Source of the DNA: CAXDRM01 sp963991775
GTDB taxonomy: Bacteria > Pseudomonadota > Alphaproteobacteria > Rickettsiales > JABIRX01
Direction of reading: 5' to 3'
Length of the DNA stretch: 11,318 nt
Assembly: GCA_963991775.1 (NCBI GenBank)
Contig: CAXDRM010000043.1
Span: 1 to 11,318 of the forward strand
The notes below the pieces were generated by a model. The model saw nothing but the letters and a program-made list of their open reading frames with translations. It was not told where the DNA came from and ran no database searches. Each line of letters begins with the position of its first letter. The stretch's first letter is position 1. Positions 1 to 6,535 of this stretch are shown here, piece by piece. A program made the position numbers and the translations under genes.

Positions 1-144
1 TTTAGGAGAAAAAATGCCTAAAATGATTAACAGAGTAAGTGCATAATTAAGCAATAAGAGCTGATTTTGCAGGGTGATAATAGCTAGCAAAAAATAAGCG
101 CTAAGCAGCCAATGATAATTTTTTTTGAGTATTTCTTTGAGCAT
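1..144 (-). CDS. N-terminal fragment of a membrane protein, cut by the window edge
   Basis: Reading the minus strand from an ATG at 144-142 gives 48 codons without a stop up to the window edge. An in-frame stop (TAG, 162-160) lies six codons upstream of the start codon. The peptide starts MLKEILKKNYHWLL and contains two leucine-rich hydrophobic stretches (about residues 12-24 and 29-45) separated by a short polar turn (QNQ), after a positively charged N-terminus. This looks like a helical hairpin of an inner-membrane protein. No clear ribosome binding site precedes it. It is divergent from phoU and shares the 145-266 intergenic region. A PhoR-type sensor kinase would fit a two-helix N-terminus next to phoU, but nothing here proves that and other membrane proteins fit equally well. 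Function is unassigned. Confidence 0.5.
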   Translation of the reverse strand, partial: MLKEILKKNYHWLLSAYFLLAIITLQNQLLLLNYALTLLIILGIFSPK

Positions 145-204
145 ATGGTTGTAACTAACCTACAATTTTAAATCTAAACAATTCTCATACTATTATCAAG
201 GTCA

Positions 205-234
205 TTGAATATTTGGTTAGTTTTAGGTTATAAT
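205..234 (+). promoter_or_regulatory. Sigma70-type promoter for the phoU-gpmI-lepB operon
   Basis: TTGAAT (205-210) and a perfect TATAAT (229-234) are separated by 18 bp. Transcription would begin near 241 and leave a leader of about 26 nt before the phoU ATG at 267, with a short AGGG ribosome binding site at 259-262. I saw no convincing Pho box nearby. Confidence 0.6.
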
Positions 235-266
235 GAAGTTATCAGAATAAATAATATTAGGGTTCT

Positions 267-938
267 ATGAATAATAGTGAACATATAGTAAAATCTTTTA
301 GTGAGGATTTAAGCAATCTTACTGAATTATTGCGTGCTATGAAAGATATGACTATTGATTTGATTTATGATTCTGAAAAATGTTTGATTGATCAGTCAGT
401 AACTTTGGAAGAGGCGCGTAATAAAGATAATAAAATTAATGAATTAGAAGTAGAAATCGAGGATCAAGCTGTAGCGTTGCTCGCATTGCGTCAGCCTATG
501 GCTATTGATTTACGCTTTGTGGTTTCAACAATTAAGATTGCTTCTCTGCTAGAAAAAATTGCAGATCGTGCCAAAAAAAATATCAAAAAAGCACAGCGTA
601 TAGGCACATTATTTCCTAAAGAAATTTTGCAAGATATTAAGCAGATGAATGAAACTGTAATTGCGATGATTAATCAAGTTTTTGCTAATTTAGATAAATA
701 TCGTTTACCTAATTTACGTCAAGCTGTGGCTGATGATGATAAGGTGGATGATTATTATTCAGACACTATGCAGAAAATTATCAAATTTCAGGAGAAAAAT
801 CCTATGGAATTGGAAGAATTTATTGCTTGTATCAAAGTTCTAAAAAATTATGAAAGAATTGGCGACTATGCTACTAAGATGGCAAAAATAGTGTTTTACA
901 TCGCTGAAGGCACTAAAGCTGATTCAAGTAAATTGTGA
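267..938 (+). CDS. phoU: PhoU-type phosphate signalling regulator
   Basis: PhoU is a cytoplasmic helical protein that links the PstSCAB phosphate transporter to the PhoR/PhoB two-component system and damps the phosphate-starvation response. The 223-residue product matches the usual family length and shows both PhoU repeats. Each carries the metal-binding E-x-x-x-D signature: ELL-type helix with E96 and D100 (LLEKIADRAKKN, after RQPMAIDLRFVV) and E196/D200 (LKNYERIGDYATKMAK). The start at 267 follows a modest AGGG site and a good promoter. It is first in an operon: gpmI starts 4 nt after its stop. No pst transport genes are visible here, so its partner transporter must lie elsewhere or be absent. 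Confidence 0.95.
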   Translation: MNNSEHIVKSFSEDLSNLTELLRAMKDMTIDLIYDSEKCLIDQSVTLEEARNKDNKINELEVEIEDQAVALLALRQPMAIDLRFVVSTIKIASLLEKIADRAKKNIKKAQRIGTLFPKEILQDIKQMNETVIAMINQVFANLDKYRLPNLRQAVADDDKVDDYYSDTMQKIIKFQEKNPMELEEFIACIKVLKNYERIGDYATKMAKIVFYIAEGTKADSSKL

Positions 939-942
939 GATC

Positions 943-2469
943 ATGACAAAAAAGCCAGTATTATTGTGTATTCTTGATGGTTTTGGCCATAGGGAAGCAA
1001 CAGATTATAATGCAATTTACCATGCTAACACACCTAATTGGGATGAGATTTCTAGTAAATATCCTAAGAGTTTTTTAGATGCTTCGGCTGAGCAAGTTGG
1101 TTTGCCAGCTGGACAAATGGGTAATTCAGAAGTGGGTCATATGAATATTGGCTCTGGGCGTATTATGCTGCAAGCATTACCACGTATTAATCAGGCTATA
1201 GCAGCTGATGAAATTGCTACATATCCGGAATTTAAAGATTTTATTGCAAAGTTAAAATTAAGCAACGGTACTTGTCAGCTTTGTGGTATGCTTTCTGATG
1301 GCGGAGTTCATGGCCATATAGATCATTTAATTTATTTGGCAAAATTAATTGCAGCTCAAAATATTAAAGTACAGATTCATGCTTTTCTGGATGGTAGAGA
1401 TACCCCGCCACAATCTGGTTTAACATATTTAGAAAAATTACAGCAAGAAATAGCTGATATAGCTCAAATTCATTTAGCTTCTTTATCGGGCAGATTTTTT
1501 GCGATGGATCGTGATAATAATTGGGATAGGGTAGAGCAAGCCTATCATGCTATGGTTAATGTGCAGGCTAATCAAGTTAGCGATTTTGTTACAGCTTTAA
1601 AAGAGCATTATCAAGCAGGTGAAAGTGATGAATTTTTTAAACCTGCGGTTAGTCCAACAGCTCAGCCATTTAAGGCGGAGGATGGTTTTTTTATGACTAA
1701 TTTCCGTGCTGATCGAGCGCGTCAAATATTACGTGCAATTTTAGCAGAAGATTTTACAGAATTTCCAAGAGCCAAGCTTAAGTTAGCGGCGCAGCTAGGT
1801 ATGAATGAATATGCTAGTGATATTGATAAATATTTGCCGTTGCTGTTTGCCACTGAGCTACCTAAAAATACTTTAGCAGATATTTTAGCTGCGCAAAATT
1901 TAACGCAGCTACATATTGCAGAAACTGAAAAATATGCTCATGTAACTTTCTTTTTTAATGGTGGTAGTGAAGAGCCTAAAAAAGGAGAAGATAGAATTTT
2001 AATTCCTTCTCCTGCTGTTAAAACTTATGATTTGCAACCTGAAATGTCAGCACCTCAAGTAACTAATGAGCTGGAGAAGGCCTTAATTTCAGGAAAATAT
2101 GATTTTATAGTGGTGAATTTTGCTAATCCTGACATGGTAGGTCATACAGGTGTTTTTGCAGCAGCAAAAGATGCTGTTGAGCAAATAGATAAAACTTTAG
2201 GAGTGCTTGCTAAAACAGCTTTAGAGCAAGATGCTACAATGTTGATTACAGCAGATCATGGTAATATAGAATATATGTATGATCAGGATAAAGCTCAGCC
2301 TCATACTGCTCATACTTTGAATCCTGTGCCCTTTGTAATTATCAAGAATCAGGTTGATTTCAGTTTAAAGAATGGCAGATTATGTGATATTGCACCAACA
2401 ATTTTAGAGTTGATGTCGCTGCCGCAACCTCAAGAAATGACAGGTAAATCTTTATTGAGTACTAAATAG
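943..2469 (+). CDS. gpmI: 2,3-bisphosphoglycerate-independent phosphoglycerate mutase
   Basis: Interconverts 3- and 2-phosphoglycerate in glycolysis/gluconeogenesis in the cytoplasm, using two metal ions (Mn in most bacteria) and a phosphoserine intermediate. The 508 residues equal the full family length. Visible landmarks are D12 in the N-terminal LCILDGFG, the phosphorylated serine S62 in GQMGNSEVGH, the substrate-loop motifs HGHIDHL and DGRDTPP of the transferase domain, NFANPDMVGHTG, and the C-terminal metal motif TADHGN. It lies 4 nt after phoU and 8 nt before lepB, so all three are probably cotranscribed. Presence of this enzyme implies the organism keeps at least the lower glycolytic or gluconeogenic branch, unlike Rickettsia. 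Confidence 0.97.
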   Translation: MTKKPVLLCILDGFGHREATDYNAIYHANTPNWDEISSKYPKSFLDASAEQVGLPAGQMGNSEVGHMNIGSGRIMLQALPRINQAIAADEIATYPEFKDFIAKLKLSNGTCQLCGMLSDGGVHGHIDHLIYLAKLIAAQNIKVQIHAFLDGRDTPPQSGLTYLEKLQQEIADIAQIHLASLSGRFFAMDRDNNWDRVEQAYHAMVNVQANQVSDFVTALKEHYQAGESDEFFKPAVSPTAQPFKAEDGFFMTNFRADRARQILRAILAEDFTEFPRAKLKLAAQLGMNEYASDIDKYLPLLFATELPKNTLADILAAQNLTQLHIAETEKYAHVTFFFNGGSEEPKKGEDRILIPSPAVKTYDLQPEMSAPQVTNELEKALISGKYDFIVVNFANPDMVGHTGVFAAAKDAVEQIDKTLGVLAKTALEQDATMLITADHGNIEYMYDQDKAQPHTAHTLNPVPFVIIKNQVDFSLKNGRLCDIAPTILELMSLPQPQEMTGKSLLSTK

Positions 2470-2477
2470 GAAAGAAT

Positions 2478-3218
2478 ATGACCCAAAAGAAAAAGAAACA
2501 AGCGCAAGAAAAAAATGCGTTTAAAGAAAATTTAAAAGCAATATTTTATGCCTTAATTATTGCTGGTGTCTTTAGAAGCTTTATCGCAGAGCCTTTTCAT
2601 ATTCCTTCTGGTTCTATGAAAGATAATTTGTTAGTTGGTGATTTTGTGATGGTGACCAAATATAGCTATGGTTATAGTAAATATTCTTTTCCTTTTGCCG
2701 CAGTGCCTATTAAAAAACGTATTTGGCAAGCTAACGAGCCACAAAGAGGTGATGTAATAGTTTTCAAATATCCAACTAATACACGTATCAACTATATTAA
2801 GCGTCTTATTGGCGTTCCTGGTGATAAAATTCAAGTGATAGAGGGTAAACTATATTTAAACGAAAAATTAGTGCCACAAACTGCAGAAGGTGTATTTACA
2901 GATACAGATGGAGCACGTTTATTGCGCTATCGAGAGGAATTACCTGGTGGCGTAAATTATATAGTACTTGATGAGGTATCAGATTCAGCAAAAGATAATA
3001 CTGGCATTTATACTGTACCGGAGGGTTATTATTTTTTTATGGGTGATAATCGTGACAATTCACAAGATAGCCGCTTTTTAGAGGTTGGCTTTGTACCAGA
3101 AGAAAACTTGCTAGGTAAAGCAAGTTTCATTTTTATGTCTAGTGAAGCATCATTGCTAAAATTTTGGACTTGGCACAAAAATATCCGTTTTAGTAGAATT
3201 CTTTCTAAGATAAACTAG
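2478..3218 (+). CDS. lepB: Signal peptidase I
   Basis: Cleaves N-terminal signal peptides from exported proteins at the outer face of the inner membrane. The 246-residue protein has a lysine-rich cytoplasmic start, one transmembrane helix (about residues 19-37), then the catalytic domain. The nucleophile is S46 in PSGSM (43-47), the general base K108 in NYIKRLIGVPGD, and box E is GDNRDNSQDSR (189-199). The usual SM-x-P-T-L motif reads SMKDNLLVGD here; loss of that proline need not affect catalysis. An AGGAAAG ribosome binding site lies just before the ATG, overlapping the gpmI stop region. The gene ends 1 bp short of the stop of the convergent small gene at 3220-3372, with no clear terminator hairpin between them. 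Confidence 0.96.
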   Translation: MTQKKKKQAQEKNAFKENLKAIFYALIIAGVFRSFIAEPFHIPSGSMKDNLLVGDFVMVTKYSYGYSKYSFPFAAVPIKKRIWQANEPQRGDVIVFKYPTNTRINYIKRLIGVPGDKIQVIEGKLYLNEKLVPQTAEGVFTDTDGARLLRYREELPGGVNYIVLDEVSDSAKDNTGIYTVPEGYYFFMGDNRDNSQDSRFLEVGFVPEENLLGKASFIFMSSEASLLKFWTWHKNIRFSRILSKIN

Positions 3219-3219
3219 T

Positions 3220-3372
3220 TTAGCGGATGCTTTGGTAATATTTATCAAAATCGCTAAGATTAGCGTTGAAATTAACATTTAAGTTACCAGTCTCATAGCT
3301 GATTGCATCATTAGATTTAAGCATAGAGACGCCGAATATAGTAAGTGCTAAAGTTAAGATTGTTAGTTTCAT
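3220..3372 (-). CDS. Putative small exported peptide (50 residues)
   Basis: An ORF of 50 codons runs from ATG at 3372-3370 to TAA at 3222-3220 on the minus strand. It is preceded by a good Shine-Dalgarno (AAGAAGG, about 8 nt upstream of the start). The N-terminus MKLTILTLALTIFGVSMLKS is a typical signal sequence: a lysine, a hydrophobic core, then small residues, with possible cleavage around residues 20-23. The mature part is short, polar and asparagine-rich with aromatic residues (ETGNLNVNFNANLSDFDKYY). No family is recognised. It lies 115 bp downstream of the hydrolase gene on the same strand and may be cotranscribed with it. The combination of ribosome binding site, start and signal sequence supports a real gene, but the shortness leaves doubt. 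Confidence 0.6.
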   Translation of the reverse strand: MKLTILTLALTIFGVSMLKSNDAISYETGNLNVNFNANLSDFDKYYQSIR

Positions 3373-3487
3373 TTTATTTACCTTCTTTAATTTAATCCTT
3401 TTATTTAATTTTCATTAAATATGATCTGTAAGTAAATGAAACTAGTAAGTCATAGATGATTTACCCGTGTTACGTGTAGTGATCTTT

Positions 3488-4384
3488 TTAAAAGCTAGCT
3501 TCTAACGAGGAATTTTGCCTATTTCGTGCCCTTTCTGCTTCTTGGTTACGCCATCTATCAGATTCTTTATTTTCCTGCACAGTAGGGCTAAAAAGCTCCT
3601 CATAGAGCATAGTTCTACCTGGCGCACCAACATGAAACATGCCAGATTTTGATGTCGTGTCAGATAACTCTAAATAACTTACAGCAGGGTTGAGACGCTC
3701 TAATTTACGTGCATGCAATTCTGGAGGTAATGTTTTATCTTTTTGATCAACAAAAATAGTTACATTTTCTGGGTTACTAACATTTTTAATTTGCTCGCGA
3801 TTATTTAATTTATCAACAAAAGGGTAAAGTAATAAACATAGTGGAAAAGCTATCAGCTGTATTAAAATATTAGATTGTTGTAATCTTTGCTTAGCTACAT
3901 CATAAGTTGAAGCAAGAGGGCTATTTATTAAATATTTTGGCTCAGCATGCTTAGTAGCCAAATGCAAAGCAGGTACAGAACCCAGAGATTCACCGCAAAT
4001 AGTTAAATTTTTAGGGTTTATACCTTGTTTTATTAAAGCGTTATAAACATTATCCGCATCTTGTTTTATTCCTTTTTCGCTAGGTTTAATTTTAGGGTTT
4101 GCATAGGAATTATATTCGACTGCGAGAACGGCAAAATCTTGGTTAGTTTTGCGTAAAATATTGATAGTTTTATCATGTGCTTCTAGGTTATATTCTGCTT
4201 GAGAATTATTGCCATGAAACACCACTAAAATAGGAATATCCTTTAAATCTCTATTTTTATTACCATATTGATTAATGAAAGCTGTAGTGCCATTAAGATT
4301 TAACTCATTTTGGGGTGGTTTAAAGCCAGCTTTTCCTGCTGTATTTTTTCGATATGCGCCTGGGAAAATTAAACTTTCAAACAT
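3488..4384 (-). CDS. Alpha/beta hydrolase of unknown substrate
   Basis: The 298-residue protein has the alpha/beta-hydrolase plan. An oxyanion-hole motif HGNN follows strand LVVF (residues 52-60), and the nucleophile elbow GESLGS places Ser133. A likely acid is Asp216 (FVDQKDKTLP) and the catalytic His is His251 (GMFHVGAPG). Lineage-related proteins of this type are esterase or lysophospholipase-like, but the substrate cannot be read from sequence. A strongly hydrophobic stretch (about 172-190) sits where the cap domain inserts and could touch membrane. The last 30 residues are highly polar (many E, R, N, Q) and look like a flexible tail. No signal peptide is seen. An extended -10 promoter lies just upstream; no clear ribosome binding site. 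The gene stands alone apart from the small downstream gene. Confidence 0.75.
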   Translation of the reverse strand: MFESLIFPGAYRKNTAGKAGFKPPQNELNLNGTTAFINQYGNKNRDLKDIPILVVFHGNNSQAEYNLEAHDKTINILRKTNQDFAVLAVEYNSYANPKIKPSEKGIKQDADNVYNALIKQGINPKNLTICGESLGSVPALHLATKHAEPKYLINSPLASTYDVAKQRLQQSNILIQLIAFPLCLLLYPFVDKLNNREQIKNVSNPENVTIFVDQKDKTLPPELHARKLERLNPAVSYLELSDTTSKSGMFHVGAPGRTMLYEELFSPTVQENKESDRWRNQEAERARNRQNSSLEASF

Positions 4385-4408
4385 GGTTAAGACTATTAAT
4401 GGGCTTGC

Positions 4409-4417
4409 ATTATACCA
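4409..4417 (-). promoter_or_regulatory. Extended -10 promoter for the alpha/beta hydrolase gene
   Basis: On the minus strand this stretch reads TGGTATAAT, a perfect match to the extended -10 pattern TGnTATAAT. No good -35 is present, as is common for extended -10 promoters. Transcription would start near 4402, leaving a leader of about 18 nt before the ATG at 4384. Confidence 0.55.
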
Positions 4418-4521
4418 TAATTTGTAGCTTAAAGATAGTAATTTTCAGGCGATAAGCATAATATGGAAATGAATTGCTTTGCTTAGGAAGCTGAGTATAT
4501 ATTTAATCGCTCAGGCAATCC

Positions 4522-4550
4522 TCGAATTTTATCAAATAGTAGTTTATAAG
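4522..4550 (+). promoter_or_regulatory. Weak candidate promoter for hemB
   Basis: TCGAAT (4522-4527) and TATAAG (4545-4550) are spaced by 17 bp. The next TATAAT-like hexamer, CATAAT (4554-4559), has no better -35. In such AT-rich DNA this is only a suggestion. A GGAG ribosome binding site sits at 4564-4567, farther than usual (about 17 nt) from the hemB ATG. Confidence 0.3.
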
Positions 4551-4584
4551 ATTCATAATAAATGGAGCTAAAATTATTATAAAA

Positions 4585-5568
4585 ATGCGTAAATATCCTC
4601 AAACTAGATTAAGAAGAAATCGTGATGAAAAATGGCTTAGAGATCTTCTTAAAGAGCATTATTTGACTGCTAATGATCTAATTTTGCCAATTTTTATTCA
4701 TGATAAACAAGGTACTGAGCCGATAAAAACTTTGCCAGAGGTAAAGCGTTTAGATTTAGAGTATGCTAAACAGCAAATTGCTCAAGCGGTGCAATTAGGT
4801 ATTAAGGCTGTAGCTTTATTTCCAGTGGTTGAATCAGAACTCAAAACCGCTGATGCACAAGAGGCGCTTAATCCCAATAATTTAATGGCTAGGACATTAC
4901 GTGCTCTAAAAAAAGAATTTGCTGATGAGATAGGCTTAATTGCGGATATTGCTTTAGATCCATATAATAGTTTAGGGCATGATGGTTTGGTTCAAGAAGA
5001 TAAAATTCTTAATGATGAAACTATAAAAATTTTAGAGCAGCAAGCAATATTAATGGCTGAATCTGGAGCAGATATTGTTGCCCCTTCTGATATGATGGAT
5101 GGGCGCATAGGCTGTATCAGAACTATGCTTGATCAGCATAATTTTCAGTCAGTAAAAATTTTATCTTATGCGGTAAAATTTGCTTCAAATTTTTATGGAC
5201 CTTTTCGTGATGCGGTAGGTTCTAAAGGAAGCCTAGGTAAGGCTAGTAAAGAAAGCTATCAATTGCCTTTTTCGACTAGTTTTGATTGTGCTGCTGAGTT
5301 AGAAATGGATATAGCGGAAGGTGCAGATCTCTTTATGATCAAACCAGCTTTACCTTATTTAGATATTCTTAAAACATTAAAGGATAAATATAATGTGCCT
5401 TTTTTTGCTTATCAGGTAAGTGGTGAATATGCGGCATTAAAAGCAGCGGAAAAGTCAGGAGCTTTAGATTATCAACAAACTCAGCTTGAGTCGCTTATCG
5501 CTTGTAAAAGGGCCGGAGCCAGCGCAATATTTTGCTATGACGCTTTAGAAATAGCAGAAATTTTGTAG
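4585..5568 (+). CDS. hemB: Delta-aminolevulinic acid dehydratase (porphobilinogen synthase)
   Basis: Condenses two 5-aminolevulinate molecules to porphobilinogen, the second step of heme synthesis, in the cytoplasm. Length 327 fits the family. The two Schiff-base lysines are K198 (ILSYAVKFAS) and K253 (LFMIKPALPYLD), and the conserved GPFRDAVGS loop is at 205-213. The active-site metal loop reads ALDPYNSLGHDG (123-134): the cysteines that bind catalytic zinc in human and E. coli-type enzymes are replaced by Ala, Asp and Asp. This is the form known from zinc-independent, magnesium-activated enzymes of alphaproteobacteria and Pseudomonas. Heme supply fits with ctaG in the same window. The gene is probably monocistronic, since rpoH has its own promoter 30 bp downstream. 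Confidence 0.97.
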   Translation: MRKYPQTRLRRNRDEKWLRDLLKEHYLTANDLILPIFIHDKQGTEPIKTLPEVKRLDLEYAKQQIAQAVQLGIKAVALFPVVESELKTADAQEALNPNNLMARTLRALKKEFADEIGLIADIALDPYNSLGHDGLVQEDKILNDETIKILEQQAILMAESGADIVAPSDMMDGRIGCIRTMLDQHNFQSVKILSYAVKFASNFYGPFRDAVGSKGSLGKASKESYQLPFSTSFDCAAELEMDIAEGADLFMIKPALPYLDILKTLKDKYNVPFFAYQVSGEYAALKAAEKSGALDYQQTQLESLIACKRAGASAIFCYDALEIAEIL

Positions 5569-5597
5569 TTATATTGTTCTTTATAATATTCGCCAAT

Positions 5598-5625
5598 TTG
5601 ACAAAATGGGCAGGCGGATTATAAT
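5598..5625 (+). promoter_or_regulatory. Consensus sigma70 promoter of rpoH
   Basis: TTGACA (5598-5603) and TATAAT (5620-5625) both match consensus at all six positions, with a 16-bp spacer. It is the strongest promoter in the window. Transcription would start around 5632, so an upstream in-frame ATG at 5606, located between the two hexamers, would not be in the message. Confidence 0.85.
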
Positions 5626-5631
5626 TTATTT

Positions 5632-5656
5632 CCTGATATTGAGATATTTTGAGGTG
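5632..5656 (+). promoter_or_regulatory. Possible hairpin masking the rpoH ribosome binding site
   Basis: The short rpoH leader can fold. CCT (5632-5634) can pair with AGG (5652-5654) inside the Shine-Dalgarno GAGGTG (5651-5656), and ATAT (5636-5639) with ATAT (5644-5647) around a TGAG loop. A G-U pair joins the two and three bases bulge. The stem is weak and AU-rich, which is what a temperature-sensitive structure would look like, but the same weakness means it could be chance. Confidence 0.25.
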
Positions 5657-5659
5657 AAC

Positions 5660-6535
5660 ATGACAGCATTTTCAAATAATATACCAGTTTTAAGTAGTGA
5701 ATCGGATCTTGCAGTTTATATGAGAAAAATTGCAAAATTTCCTCTACTTACTCTAGAACAAGAACAAGATTTAGCAAAACGTCTAGAACAGGGCGATATT
5801 AAAGCTGCAGAGGTTTTAGTTACTAGCCATTTACGTTTAGTAGTAAAAATTGCTACAAGTTTCAAAAATTATGGTCTGCCGATGATGGATATTATCTCTG
5901 AGGGTAATATTGGCCTAATGAAGGCAGTTAAGAAATTTGATGTTTCTAAAGGTTATCGTCTATCTACCTATGCAATGTTGTGGATTAAGGCACAAATTCA
6001 AGAATATATTTTACGTTCTTGGTCTTTGGTAAAATTAGGTACTACTACCGCACAAAAAAAGATTTTCTTTAATCTAGCAAAAATTAAAAAACGTTTACTA
6101 AAATATGATCAAGAATATTTAAGTAGCCAAAATGTTGAGCAAATTGCCGGTGATTTAGGTGTAAGTAAAACGGAGCTAATCAATATGGAGAGCCGTCTTA
6201 ATCAAGGAGATGTCTTTATTTTTGATAAAATGAGTCAAAATGAAGATGAAGAAGGTTCATCATTAGCGGAACGTTTAGCAGATGATGCACCAAATCAAGA
6301 AGAAATCTACTCTGAAGCTCAAATTAAAGAGCAGCGAAGTATGACTTTGCATCAAGCTATTGCTACTTTGAATGAGCGTGAAAAACATATTATCTCTGTA
6401 CGTAAACTTACAGATGAGCCACAAACTCTTGATGAGCTTAGTAAATATTACAATATTTCCAAAGAGCGTGTTAGACAGATTGAGGCGCGTGCCTTAGAAA
6501 AAATCAAAGCATTTTTTGCAACAGATAATGTCTAG
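5660..6535 (+). CDS. rpoH: Heat-shock sigma factor RpoH (sigma32)
   Basis: A sigma70-family factor that directs RNA polymerase to heat-shock promoters. From the chosen start the protein has 291 residues, normal for RpoH. Region 2 (about 49-121) contains NIGLMKAVKKFD and the promoter-melting segment TYAMLWIKAQIQEYI. The RpoH box, diagnostic against RpoD, is QKKIFFNLAKIK (132-143). Region 4 has the helix-turn-helix TLDELSKYYNISKERVRQIEARALEKIK (256-283). The start at 5660 is preceded by GAGGTG five bases away; a longer reading from 5606 would begin inside the promoter and adds an atypical hydrophobic extension, so it is rejected. The 3' end overlaps the next gene by 8 nt, implying cotranscription. 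Confidence 0.95.
   Translation: MTAFSNNIPVLSSESDLAVYMRKIAKFPLLTLEQEQDLAKRLEQGDIKAAEVLVTSHLRLVVKIATSFKNYGLPMMDIISEGNIGLMKAVKKFDVSKGYRLSTYAMLWIKAQIQEYILRSWSLVKLGTTTAQKKIFFNLAKIKKRLLKYDQEYLSSQNVEQIAGDLGVSKTELINMESRLNQGDVFIFDKMSQNEDEEGSSLAERLADDAPNQEEIYSEAQIKEQRSMTLHQAIATLNEREKHIISVRKLTDEPQTLDELSKYYNISKERVRQIEARALEKIKAFFATDNV

Noticed and set aside
2631..2834. Minus-strand reading frame of 67 codons within lepB
   Set aside because: It is antisense to a well-conserved region of lepB and shows no family features.
4491..4514. Hairpin CTGAG/CTCAG upstream of hemB as operator or terminator
   Set aside because: The stem is only 5 bp with a 14-base AT-rich loop, and this is expected by chance.
5606..5659. 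N-terminal extension of RpoH starting MGRRIIIYFL
   Set aside because: The ATG lies between the -35 and -10 of a perfect promoter, has no ribosome binding site, and RpoH proteins start near the 5660 ATG.
6516..6527. TTG start giving a four-residue longer SOD-like lipoprotein
   Set aside because: ATG at 6528 begins a standard lipoprotein signal; the TTG has no ribosome binding site.
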